NCBI RefSeq assembly: GCF_000247815.1
Contig: NC_021671.1
Location: 19,917,511 to 19,981,510 of the forward strand
Direction of reading: 5' to 3'
From: Ficedula albicollis
Taxonomy: Eukaryota; Chordata; Aves; Passeriformes; Muscicapidae
Length of the DNA stretch: 64,000 bases
The notes under the pieces were generated by a model. The model ran no database searches, was not told where the DNA came from, and saw only the letters and a list, made by a program, of their open reading frames with translations. Positions within the stretch are counted from its first letter, which is position 1; each line of letters starts with the position of its first letter. Positions 52,585-64,000 of the stretch are shown here, piece after piece. The translations under genes were made by a program, and so were the position numbers.

Positions 52585-52900
52585 CTGAGGCTGAAAGGAG
52601 CCACTGAGGTCATGTAGCAAATCCCCTTTGCTCCAAACAGCATCAGCTAAGGCAGGTTGGTCAGGATTGTGTCCAGTTAGGTTTCAAATATCTCCAAGGA
52701 AGCAGACTGCAACCTCTCTGGGCAAATCATTTCACCCTTGGATTTTTCTTTTGAAGACAAGGGTTGCAGCCTTGCTTTTTGCAGGATACTCCACTCAGGA
52801 TCCTGATCTTCAACTTCTCATGGTCATGGCAACCAAGGCTGCCCCAGACCTTCACATCCTTGACCAGTTCTTCCTTTTTTGAGTGCCAGGGACATTACTG
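52585..52900 (-). mobile_element. CR1 LINE fragment with internal deletion
   Basis: The plus strand shows reverse-complement CR1 in two pieces. 52590-52735 corresponds to the CR1 3' end (GCCACTGAGGTCATG, GTGTCCAGTTAGGTTTCAAATATCTCCAAGGA, CAACCTCTCTGGGCAAATC). 52790-52875 corresponds to a part that lies well upstream in full-length CR1 (TCTCATGGTCATGGCAACCAAGGCTGCCCCAGACCTTCACATCC). The part between is missing, so the copy has a large internal deletion or is two insertions side by side. Weaker similarity may continue to about 52990. Confidence 0.75.
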
Positions 52901-53009
52901 TATAGCACTTCAGAGACACATCCACTCTTGATTTCCAGGAAGAGTGTGAGAGCTTCCACCATCATTCTGTCCTCTTGACACCTCATTATTCATGTCCATA
53001 CTGTTGAGG

Positions 53010-55005
53010 TCGACCTTCCTAAATTTTAAATCCTGATTTGTTTTTTTTCAAGGTCTTAAATTAAGAGAGGTATAGAAAACTCAACTTATGTATCCCTGTC
53101 ACAATAAAGTCCTGCTTTTTCTCACTAAGGTCCTATGCCCCTAAAGTAGGTTATTCATGAAAAGCATAATGAAACTAAGATCACTGTATGGCTGTAGGGA
53201 TAGTTCAGATTATACTCATATAATTCAGAGCCTGGTTAATGCTATTAAAAGACAAATTCAAACACAATATCCTCTAAACACCTTCAAATCTCTGTCTGTG
53301 AAAAATAAAAAGCACTGTCTGAACTTTGAAGGTTTTATCAAAGATGTTGCAATTTCTAGCAAATATATACCATTGCTTGACTTATCTTCTGGCAAGGGCA
53401 TATTATTTACTCCAGGCCTGCACCAGGTTTTGACTGATTCCCTACTAATAGCATTGTTGTCACTACCCTGTAATAGAGGTGATATTCTGCTGCCAGACAA
53501 AGAAATTGTTCTTAACTTAGCGAAAGACTGAGATTAACTAGTGTGATAAATAAGACTCCAAAATTGCAGTTAGGAAGATTTTTCATATTTCTGAAAGGCT
53601 TAGCATGTTCATCATAAAGTCCTTGAACATCAAACCTCTTCACTACAGTTCCTGGAGGGAAGCAGGTTGCAGGAGGAGTTATACATGCTTGTGCTCCTGA
53701 GTGTGCATTTTGCTTCTGTGATTAAAAGATGAGTCAAGGAGCTATAAATAACATGGAATAAAAGCTCACCCCAGGCCAGTATCTTTTGTTGAGCAGCTGA
53801 AGTCAAGAACAGCAGGTTTTAGATGTAAAGCCAGCTGGAAGGTGTAGTTAGAGGGAGGCTTCCATGTCAGCTGTGTCCTGGGTATCAGCAAGGTTTGGGC
53901 AGCCCCACCCTCACCCCGACCTCCACCCCAAACCCTGCACTGCCCAGTGGTTGCCAGGTGTGGAAGGAATAATGCCCCATGAGGAAAGGGCTGGGAATTT
54001 AGAGGGTTTCGTTAGTTTTGGGAGACATTGAAGTTTTTGGTTCCTGTTGTTCAGGGATTATTATAAAGCCGATTCTCCTTCAAATACTTCTGCCACTGTG
54101 TAAGTGCTGAAAGAAATGTTGCTGATGGAAAATGTGCAATTATCTCTGAAATACAGAGTAGTTGAAGGAAATGGAAACCCAGCTGGTACTCTACATAAAT
54201 GGTTTTCATCAGCCAGCAATTCCCTAGGATTTGCAAAGCTAGCAAAAGATTCATCTTCAGTTTTCACCATTTTCTTGCATAAATCAGGCATTCCAATTGC
54301 CTTTGTTTAGTGGTTCCTGCATAGAACTGTTCATTTTCATCAGCTTGTTCAGGCCCTGAAAGGAATCTTCTAAGAGTTTTTTCTTGCAGTTGTCTGAGAG
54401 TTTCAGTTCAATTACATCTCTGTGTATTCTCCTTTCAGGTGATGCATACTACAGCCAAGAATGATAGAAGAATTGTTCATTACAATTGTAAGTGGCAGCA
54501 TTTGGATGCTTGGATTCAGCCAGAATTTTGGAAATATCAAAGTACAATTACTAATAGACTTGTGACTGATGCATTCAGGTTTCTTTTTCTTAAAAAAGTG
54601 ACTTACCTTTTTCTGTTAAAAGATACTTAGAACTAGCCTAAAAAAGTCATAACATAAATATATACACATTTATGGATTGGTTTTTTTTCTATGACATTAA
54701 TATACCTTGGTTTTGCTATTAAAAAAGAAAAACATTTAAAAGGAGAGGCTAGCAATTGAATTTGAATTCTTGGAGGGACTGTGCACAGCAAAGATTGCAA
54801 AATTCAGCTGGATTTTCATTGCTTTTCCAGAGAAATTAGATGCCTCTCTAAATAAATACCAAGAGCATAGACAAGAGATACTTAACAGAAAAAGGATGTA
54901 TTATTTATGGTAGATGAAAATGCTAGAAATCTCTCTGAAAGGCTGATCAGACTTTTGTTACTTCAGTATATTTGTACATGTGAGTGTTTTTGTACTCCAA
55001 AGACA
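53010..55005. other. Unannotated stretch, no gene recognised
   Basis: AT-rich unique sequence. The longest open frame (53157-53531, plus, 124 codons) lacks recognisable motifs and splice borders, so I leave it uncalled. Confidence 0.5.
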
Positions 55006-55132
55006 GGTGAAGACAGGAAGAAGGCTCACACTAAACATGGGAGATCAAGTGTGTAGCATTCCTGCTGAACCGCTCTTCCGGTGAAGACAGGAAGAAGGCT
55101 CACACTAAACATGGGAGATCAAGTGTGTAGCA
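55006..55132. repeat. Two-copy direct duplication, 53-bp units, 21-bp spacer
   Basis: Identical units beginning GGTGAAGACAGGAAGAAGGC lie at 55006-55058 and 55080-55132. Confidence 0.93.
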
Positions 55133-55177
55133 CCAGCACTCGGGCATCTTTATTTCTTTTGTCAGCTTTGTTCCTTT

Positions 55178-55960
55178 CCTCTTTTTTTGGAAGGGAGTTT
55201 AAGTATCATAGAAAGAGAGATGTACCAGTCTCAAAACTACAATAATATTTTGAAGCACAATAATATTTATAAGGAGAAAATGTAAGAAAGACAAAAAAAA
55301 AAAAAGGATATTATTATGTAAAATAATACAAGCATGTGATTAGAAAGAAGCTATTATAATATTNNNNNNNNNNNNNNNNNNNNNNNNNNNNNNNNNNNNN
55401 NNNNNNNNNNNNNNNNNNNNNNNNNNNNNNNNNNNNNNNNNNNNNNNNNNNNNNNNNNNNNNNNNNNNNNNNNNNNNNNNNNNNNNNNNNNNNNNNNNNN
55501 NNNNNNNNNNNNNNNNNNNNNNNNNNNNNNNNNNNNNNNNNNNNNNNNNNNNNNNNNNNNNNNNNNNNNNNNNNNNNNNNNNNNNNNNNNNNNNNNNNNN
55601 NNNNNNNNNNNNNNNNNNNNNNNNNNNNNNNNNNNNNNNNNNNNNNNNNNNNNNNNNNNNNNNNNNNNNNNNNNNNNNNNNNNNNNNNNNNNNNNNNNNN
55701 NNNNNNNNNNNNNNNNNNNNNNNNNNNNNNNNNNNNNNNNNNNNNNNNNNNNNNNNNNNNNNNNNNNNNCAGACCCTCTTTTTTTGGAAGGGAGTTTAAG
55801 TATCATAGAAAGAGAGATGTACCAGTCTCAAAACTACAATAATATTTTGAAGCACAATAATATTTATAAGGAGAAAATGTAAGAAAGACAAAAAAAAAAA
55901 AAGGATATTATTATGTAAAATAATACAAGCATGTGATTAGAAAGAAGCTATTATAATATT
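55178..55960. repeat. Identical 186-bp flanks around an assembly gap
   Basis: The 186 bp at 55178-55363 (starting CCTCTTTTTTTGGAAGGGAG, ending CTATTATAATATT) recurs exactly at 55775-55960, immediately beyond a run of N. This is the pattern of two overlapping contig ends that were scaffolded instead of merged. Confidence 0.95.
55364..55769. other. Assembly gap (406 N)
   Basis: The bases are all N. Because both sides carry the same 186-bp sequence, the gap is probably spurious or its size is arbitrary. Confidence 0.99.
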
Positions 55961-58900
55961 GTAAATATTCAGATAGGCAAACATACAAAGAAGATGAGAA
56001 AAAGGGAAGAATGGAGAGGAAAGAGGTAAAAATTAGATATTATCAAAATTAGATATTAAAATTCTGATTAAGTGGTAATATGATATCTGTTTAACTGGTC
56101 TGACCACAGAAAACATTGTTCTCTACAATAAGATGCAATAAAACTTAGGTTATTTAAATACCAAGCACAACTAAACATATAAATATTTTTTTTAATATTT
56201 AAGTATTAGTATTGTATATTTATATGTAAATATTATAATAGTCTAGAACAAAGCTGAAAAATATCCATAAAAAAGGATTGGTGGCAGCCCTCAGTATTTC
56301 ATTAAAATGCACAGTTGTCCAAACAAATATATTTGTAAGAAGCATTGGAAAGTTCTTATTTTTCATCACTACAGGGTTACCTGGGAGACTTCATAAGGAA
56401 ATCCCAGCTTGTATAATGTTAAAAAGCATACATTTTTATAAAACATTTTTTATGTCTATTGCTCTCAAAGGTCTTAAAAATAGAGTTCACAGTGGACACC
56501 TCTAGAAATGTCACTGATTGTTTGCAATATTATTCTCCAGGAATATGCTGGAAATAAGATGATAAATAAGATAAGCATGACTTTGAAATGCCCATAATAA
56601 ATACTATAAGAAGAAGTATAAATACATTTTATTTATTTTACGTACAATTCCTGTAGCTTTGTTAATAATTACTGCTCCATAATTTATTCCCTCTAGCCTC
56701 AGAGTGGCTTGCCAGCTCCTTTTCTTTTTCTTCCCCTGGACAAGCCATTCAGAGAAAGAAAGTTCTCAGATGCTTAAATGGCTGAAACTGGTTCCAGTTT
56801 AAATTTTGATGGCATTTGGGAAATGATATTGCTTATGATTATGTTACATGTTATAAAGTTATTTTCATAGCACCCACTCTGAGAATGGCTGTACCATTAG
56901 TGAGTACGTGAGCAAGGATGCATCTCACTCTGATGTTTGCAAAAGCCCTCCCTGATAATCAGGACAATAATTTGTTCCTCTGTGAGGCAAGCTGCATTCA
57001 GATTTCAGCAAGAATTTGAATAAAACCTCTGAGCATCTATTCCATTCTGATAGACACAACCGTTAATTTAAGGACAAATCCACAAGTCATAGGATTTGCA
57101 AGAGGTTCTGAGTAAAGAAGAGAGACCAAGAACTAAATATGGAAAAAAATCACTCTGAAGTGCACTCTGAACTGCAATTCAATAACCATAACCCAAACCT
57201 CTAATCAGAAAAGAAGAAAAAAGAAAATTTTCTTTTTTTTTTTTTTTTGCCACTGACATTGAGGAGAAGGATGAATCCTGTTGTGTTCAGCTCAGTGGAC
57301 ATAAACACACCAGCATCTGCTCACTTGGTGGTTAGATGCATACATGGCAGGAGGTGGACAGGACTGCAGCATCTCACAAGGTACATCTCCTACTGCTTGG
57401 CATTAGGATGTCTCCTCTCAATGTGCTGCCTGAGTTGAGCTCCACCTTAAGCTGCCTTTCTCTGTCCTCTGCCCAGTAAAGAGAAACCTGGATGAAGACT
57501 GTGAATTATCTCCTATGGGCAGAAATTTATGTAAATGTATATATTTACAAAATAAAGCTGTAGCCTCAGAGATCATTGTATTTTGGGGCTTAAACGCTCA
57601 GGTGCCTTGGAGGATTGCCCTCAGGTGGGCTGGAAGTAATTAACTATTTTTGTGCCTGGGTATCAGTAAGCCAACATCTATGATAGTTTCACTAAGGGAA
57701 GAGAGACGGACAAAAACTGATCTGGCTGAATACCAAAGCCTGCAGGGAGAGAAAATCTGGGAAAATGGTCCCAATAATTGGTTGCAGCCACTGTGACAAA
57801 GCCATAATGACCTGAAATGTTCAATAGCAATATCTCACTTGTTTGAATATTAACTGGGCACTGTTCTGGGAGATCCTAACAGACCTCCTCTTGGCAAGAT
57901 GAGGCTCCCTGTGTCTTGTTATCTCAAAGAACTTTACAGATGCAAAGCAATTCTCTTTATCTACATTGCACAAACAATCAAGGCAAAGGGTAGAGAGACC
58001 TCAAAGTACTCCTGGGTCACTTGGAAAGAGCCAAAAAATGTCCTACACATAAGCAGTAGACACTCTTAAAAGCAGACATTTCTTTGAAGTTTAAGGGTAT
58101 GCCTTTCTCTGCATATCTTATAAGCAGCATCTGTCTGTGTTGTCCCAAACATGTGGGCAAGAATTGCTTTTATTTTGCCTGGACATGCTATACCAAGCTG
58201 CTGGCCTGGGCTCCAGGACCTTCCCTCTGGGCACAGCAGGACCCACTTCTTCCCCTTCCCTCCTGCCAGATGGCAGATGGGTGCAGAATCTTGGTGCCTC
58301 TGGTCAGCCAGCGCTGCCCCCTGGGTGTCCTGCACAATACCTGTGTCATCTGTGCATTTTCTGTGGCCAGGGACACACAGCCAGGCTCTTTGATGGGCAG
58401 AGGCAGTAGGTATAGAGGGCATCCCAGAAAATGGTTTGTGATTTCTGTCAAAATAATGCTAATAACAGTAAGTAGGAAATCCTACGAATCTGTGCAGAGC
58501 AGATCAGATAGTTTCTGTTTGGTATCAGGAGGTGCTGGATGTTTTTTGATCCTTGAAAGAAAGGCAAAAGCACTACCAGACATGTGAACCATACCAATGT
58601 AACCACGAAAGGAATAGCAATTTATTGTACCTTATGCTCCCTCTGATGCTGGGAACCCCCAATTCACAATGTAAGATAGATCTCTAGCCATGCCATGGCA
58701 CACTGCACAGACTTCCCTGTGGCAGGGTCCACCAGCAGTCATCTTCAGAATTTTTACAGGATTTTCTTAGAAGCAAAGCAACTCTATCTGTAATATTTAT
58801 CATGGGGAAAAAAAAAGAATGTAGGAAAATATGCTGCTTCACTTCAAGATAAAGTTAGGAACATTCTTTTGGCATCATGGCTGGTGACAAACAGGTGCTG

Positions 58901-61900
58901 CCTATAGGCTCCTTGGTTTGACAGGTTGGCTGCATTTATTGTATGGTAAGGCATGAGGCACACACAGTCCTGAAAGCCAAGTTATCTGCAGTACAGCAGG
59001 GCTCAGCCCAGCCCTGCCCTGCTCATGTCAGCTGCACATGGATTGTCATCTCCTCCAAGTGCAATAGCCTGCCATGTAGGACCCCTGGGCTGTTGTTCAG
59101 GTGGTTGTTGTTGCCTGTGCTATAAAGGGGGCAGAAGGCTGTGTACATGTGATGAAGTCATAATTTTGTCCATTTGACTTTTCACTATGTGCAGCCTGGC
59201 TCTCTTAGCATGCCAAAACTCAGTTCAAGGTACTAAGGACATCCTATTTCAACAGAACATCCTGCATCAATCTCTGAAATCATGTCAAGCCTTGTCAATG
59301 AAGTGAGCCAAGAATCTCCAGAAGCATCAGCAGCCATGATGAGGCCAAAATTCTGCTAATTTGGCTTCTCATGAGTAAGTGCACTGAAGGATGTTAGGGT
59401 GAATGTTTTCACTTTATTGGTGTTCACACCTAGCACAGTAAGTGTGCTTCAGTGGGATTGCTACCTGTTTAATGTGGGATATGCCAAGTGTGTTAGGTTG
59501 TTGATATTCTTTAAAAATGCATGTCTTTCCCTATCTGTTGGCCCATAAAACTCTAAAGTAGTTTCCTTGGAACTCTGATACCTCAGGAGGGTTACTGCTT
59601 AGATGGTTGTCTCTACATGTAGAAAATGCATTTCAACATAAGCTAAAATCCTTCAGGGAAGGGAGATTTTCAGTAAATGGCACCTGAGATGTGAGTCCTG
59701 CCTATTGTGGCTCACACAATTAGATCTAGATGTTTAATCTTTTTTGTCCTGCAAAACTGAAAGTAAAATCCAATATACTGTTTGATAGACAGATTTAAAT
59801 ATTTGAAATCACACAGCTTGAGTTTGTTGTCATTCACAGCCTGACTGTTGTAATTCACAGAGAAATCCAATCAGGTATTTTCCCCAAAGCTCATTAACTG
59901 ATCTGAGTTAATGAATGTGAGCCTTTTGAAGCTCAGATCCAGTGTTTTTCTAGGTCAGGGTCTGAGAGCAGTTAAAATAAGTAGTCCATGCTTTTATCCT
60001 AACAAGTACCTGAAAGGGTCAAATAGTCATGTTTTCACCAATCAGTCTAACAGACCAGTCTTATCTTGTCCTCAAGGTGACACCTTGCAAATTAATTTCT
60101 GAGAGATTATTAACATTTTGAAAAATAATGAAGTTAAAGTTGTTTTATAAAGTTTATGGCAGGAAAAAAAGGCTGACTATTTTAGGGAAGCAGTTTTTGA
60201 GAGATGTTCAGATAGGTATTCAAGCATACCATGGAAGATTTAGTCATTTTGAAATACTAGAGAAGAAAAAGACTTTAGATACCATCAGATTTAGATACCA
60301 TCAGGCTAATTTTTTTTCTCAAAATTTAAAGATATCTTTATCCAGAAAGGTCAAACTCTGCAAGAATTTTTCAAAAGCCGTTTCTTTCCTGAAATAATTA
60401 AATGTAAGTTGTACAACAGTTCACTGGGGCAAGCTATGAATCCAGATGGCAGAAACAACAGTTGGGGAAGGGCTGGTAATAATTCAAGTGTTTAATTTGT
60501 TAAAGGTTTTACAAATCCAGCAAGTGTTTGGATGGAGGTGTTACCCATACAGGGCTCACATACAAAATGAGCATTTTACCACTTCAGATAATGTCTGCTT
60601 GAATGAAGAGATTCCATATTAAAAAGTACATTTAAATCCCGTTTATGACTGCTCTTTATACAGTTAAGTAAAGGTAATGTTCAGTTCCTGAGGAGAGCAG
60701 ATGGAGAGATGCTCTGGTAAAGCTGCTGAAGAAGAAAGAATGGTTCAATCAGTGAGACCTGCAAAAGCCCCATCTCCTGAATCCAATTTTTTTTCCATGA
60801 GGATTGCTTTATAGCAGTTCTTGCTCATACAGTTCTGTAAGAGCAATAAATAGAATATAAATGTTCTGTAAATAGAATTGTCAGAGCAAACTCCTGGTAG
60901 TGGGAACAGCACAGTTAACATTTAGTCCTAGTGCTGCAATGAAAGATGAAAACCCCTGCTACTTTGTGGAGCTTGTTACTGAGATACAGTTTCCCTAATC
61001 CTGTTAAATTGAAGGGGGAAAAAAGAAGAAAGCATGAGATAGGAATGATCTGACACATTTTAGGTTATTAAGGTTATTCTTTAAGATTAAGGTTATTCTT
61101 TAGGATTTGTGAACTTCTGAAAGACGTCATCAGAAACTGCTTTGGTATGAATATAGCAAATATCAAAGTGACTGCATTATCATTTATTTCCACTTATTGT
61201 TAAAACCTTCAAGCTTCAGTGAAAGACTATGAAGAAACAGGTGATTTCTGCTTTTAAAGTGCATGGTAGTTTTCTGGGGTAATAAAAGATTTCTGGTACA
61301 TGAGGATCATGAAGGGCAAGCAGAACAGATAGTCTTGCATGCAGACATTTTATTTCAAGGGAAAAACAGATTTTCTCAAGAGACAACAGCTGGATGAATG
61401 CCCATTAATAAAACCTGTAATATGATAATTTTGTCCTATAGGGCTAATAATCACATCCTAGATAATTTTTAATTATAAAAAGCGTGCATTTATGAGAAGG
61501 TCACAGGAAAAATACTGTTAGCTACTTTATAAATATAATGGATTCTAGTTTTTATGGGTTTAATAAGTTTTTCTCTCCCAGGGTTAAAGAAATGGCACTA
61601 AAGAACAAATATTATCCTGGGCTGGTTTTGAGGGCAGTATTTAATATTGCTCATACTGATTGATTGGTGACATTGGCACATAGTCTGATACAAGAAAAAT
61701 TATCTGCTTTTCAGGGTAATTTATTTTAGAGAGATGTCATAGTCTGGTCCTTAGACTGAATGAATGGGTGTTAGCTGGACCTCTGCATATTGTCTTCCAG
61801 CTTTGTTTCAGCTAAGAGGAAACCAGAGGATGTGTTTTAAGACCATTCCACATGATGAACCAAAGCACAGCAGGTCAGAGGAGGGGGAGAGTTGCTTTCA

Positions 61901-62935
61901 ATTTTAGTCCCTCTATATCTAAAGAAATATGCTGTTGCAGATACAGCCAGTGACAAGAAATGGGCATATTAGGGGCTTTTTGCCCTAAAAATGTTCAGCT
62001 GCATGTAGCATGCCTAATCTTATAATGTCTATCTGCTGGACATAAATTGCTGAAGCAAGTATTGTCTCCAGTGGAATATCTTAAGCTTTACCTTATTCCT
62101 TTGTTTTCAAGGACATGGCATTTTATTTAGCTGAACTGGACATTAGTCACTAATAGCTTGTTAGTACTTGACCCATATGTTTAAGAAAGTGCAAAACCTT
62201 CTGGAACTGTAGCTACCAAGGGACTTCCACATCATGTTACCTGCTTTGATGGAAGCAGAGTGAAATTATTCTGTGATTTTTGACATTCTGAAATACTGGC
62301 ATACATTCTGAGTCCTTGGGTTTGTCCAGATTGAAATCAGAAGTTTAAAAAGTCTGAGTGACAGACTCCATCATACCCCATATTCAGCATAATAAACATA
62401 AAAAATTCAAATATTTTGATTTTGTTAAAGAGATAGAGAATGGAACTTTGTTTAGAAAGTTTACTTTAGTTATGGTTTTTGTAACATAAATTGTAGCTCT
62501 TTCTATTACCAGATAGAACTGTATTTCAAACAATATTAATATTTCTAATCTTTTGGTAGATCAGAGGAACCTGAGACAATTTAAAGGATCACTCTCTGAG
62601 CTCGAATACTTGGAAGTATTTTCAAGGTACATAAATTTACTTTTCAGAGGGAGCAGTATAATAAGTGGGCATTTAAACTTCAGGTGTAGTGTTAGCACCA
62701 AATTCAGCAAAGAGCTCAAAAATAATCTCTCCCCACTCTCAAATGCACCTCTGGCATCTCAGATTTTGAATCCAAGAAATCTTGTGCAGGGATGCACATT
62801 TCCTCAGCTGACAGACCATCTCTGTGATGAACTCTGAGGTGAGCAGGGATCAACAATCTCTGCAGTGTCATGTTTTTGTCTCTTTGCTTCTATGCACTTG
62901 GTGCCCTTTGACTGCATTTTAGGAAAGTAGTGTGG
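55961..62935. other. Unannotated stretch, no gene recognised
   Basis: AT-rich unique sequence with T tracts (for example 57231-57248). 58084-58587 contains a GC-richer segment with several overlapping open frames and partial similarity to about 51600-51830; it may be an unclassified repeat. No gene is recognised. Confidence 0.5.
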
Positions 62936-62976
62936 TGGAAGACTTCTTTTTTTCTTTTCTTTTTTTTTTTTTTTTT

Positions 62977-63739
62977 CTGGCTACATCCTTCCCATCTGGC
63001 AGTTGCAGAGCTGTTCTAAGGAGGAAGTGCTTGTCTGTGCAAATCCCTCCTGGGGGGTTTGTCACACTCAGCAACTCAAGCTCCCTGTGGATGCTGAAGA
63101 GTTGTACACTTTCATTTTTCCTAGAAGAAAATTGCCTAAAAGAAATCATTAGCATACATGAAGTTATTCAAATTTATGTAGAAGGGCCGACTTAACTATT
63201 TGGGCAGTTGGGTTTTTTTCACCAAAAATATATTCTAGCTGATTCAAGCTTGCTGCTTGGCAAAGACAGGAAAAGATCCACTTCCCCTTATTTCAGTCCA
63301 GGCTCAGCATTTGAAGTCAGTAACAAAGCTTGTGAGATAGTTGAGTTGTGGGGACAGGAATGTAGCTCCCTCCTCTGCATACAGATATGACAACACAGCT
63401 CTCAGAAGGGAAGTGTAAAGGATATTCTGAATTTTTCCTGAGTAGCTACTTCTTCTCCCCTTTGTACTAAGTAATCTAATCTGATTTATTTACTGGATCA
63501 GTAACAGCAATGGGAGTTGTTTACTTTCCCATTCTGTACAGACATTTTCAAGATGAAAAATTAAAATGTTTAATTTCAAAATTGTCACAACAAAATGTTT
63601 TCACTCATTCAAATTTCTATCTTCAGCATCTCGTAGCTTGCTGAACAAGGTTCATAAAGCTGATGTGCAGTTAGAAATTCTGAATACTTAACCAAATACT
63701 CAGCTGCTATAGTAACCAGGCTCACTCCCATATATTTTC

Positions 63740-63773
<34 letters not shown>

Positions 63774-64000
63774 CTGGCTACATCCTTCCCATCTGGCAGT
63801 TGCAGAGCTGTTCTAAGGAGGAAGTGCTTGTCTGTGCAAATCCCTCCTGGGGGGTTTGTCACACTCAGCAACTCAAGCTCCCTGTGGATGCTGAAGAGTT
63901 GTACACTTTCATTTTTCCTAGAAGAAAATTGCCTAAAAGAAATCATTAGCATACATGAAGTTATTCAAATTTATGTAGAAGGGCCGACTTAACTATTTGG
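62977..64000. repeat. Direct duplication, copies 797 bp apart, second copy cut by the window end
   Basis: The 227 bp at 62977-63203 (starting CTGGCTACATCCTTCCCATC) recurs at 63774-64000 with no difference that I can see. Each copy is preceded by a long T tract (to 62976, and 63742-63773). The duplication continues past the window, so its full length is unknown. A tandem duplication or an assembly duplication at the poly-T are both possible. Confidence 0.93.

Noticed and set aside
53157..53531. 124-codon plus-strand open frame
   Set aside because: No recognisable domain and no splice or promoter context. A frame of this length is not rare in 64 kb read in six frames.
54104..54310. Short plus-strand frame with protein-like composition
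   Set aside because: Sixty-eight codons only, no homology recognised, no flanking exons.

Overview
The window looks like vertebrate nuclear DNA, most probably from a bird. The evidence is one recognisable spliced vertebrate gene (thymosin beta-4), several CR1-type LINE tails typical of birds and other sauropsids, long introns or intergenic AT-rich sequence, and no operon-like gene packing. The only gene I can name is TMSB4X, on the minus strand. Its two coding exons (25580-25481 and 24477-24443) encode the complete 44-residue thymosin beta-4. Its 3' UTR runs to a poly(A) signal at 24036-24031, and a CpG island with a probable core promoter lies to its right (about 25.3-27.6 kb).

Layout: 1-9.9 kb is mostly unannotated single-copy sequence, with an 850-bp pure poly-C block (2666-3515), a possible lone exon (3626-3779) and an old minus-strand CR1 (8110-8525). 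9.9-11.1 kb is a decamer minisatellite with an embedded duplication. 11.1-24 kb is unannotated, with small satellites and one weak exon-like segment (19241-19345). 24.0-27.6 kb is TMSB4X and its CpG island, broken by five poly-C runs. 27.6-41.4 kb is intergenic, with a 1.34-kb perfect (GGAGA)n array and many two-copy short tandem duplications. 41.5-42.4 kb holds a protein-like open segment broken by one frameshift and followed by a poly(A) signal. 42.8-43.3 kb and 52.6-52.9 kb are CR1 copies. 55.4-55.8 kb is an assembly gap whose two flanks are identical. The right end of the window is one copy of a 797-bp-spaced duplication.

Few genes are visible, so there is no set of genes working together to describe. 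No novel multi-gene system is visible. The most informative signals are (1) the organisation of the TMSB4X promoter, (2) poly-C blocks and flank duplications that look like assembly artefacts and probably hide real GC-rich sequence, (3) an unusual density of short two-copy direct duplications, and (4) an unidentified, possibly decayed, coding segment at 41.5-42.0 kb. All long proline-, glycine- or GEERR-rich reading frames are products of homopolymers or simple repeats and are not annotated as genes.
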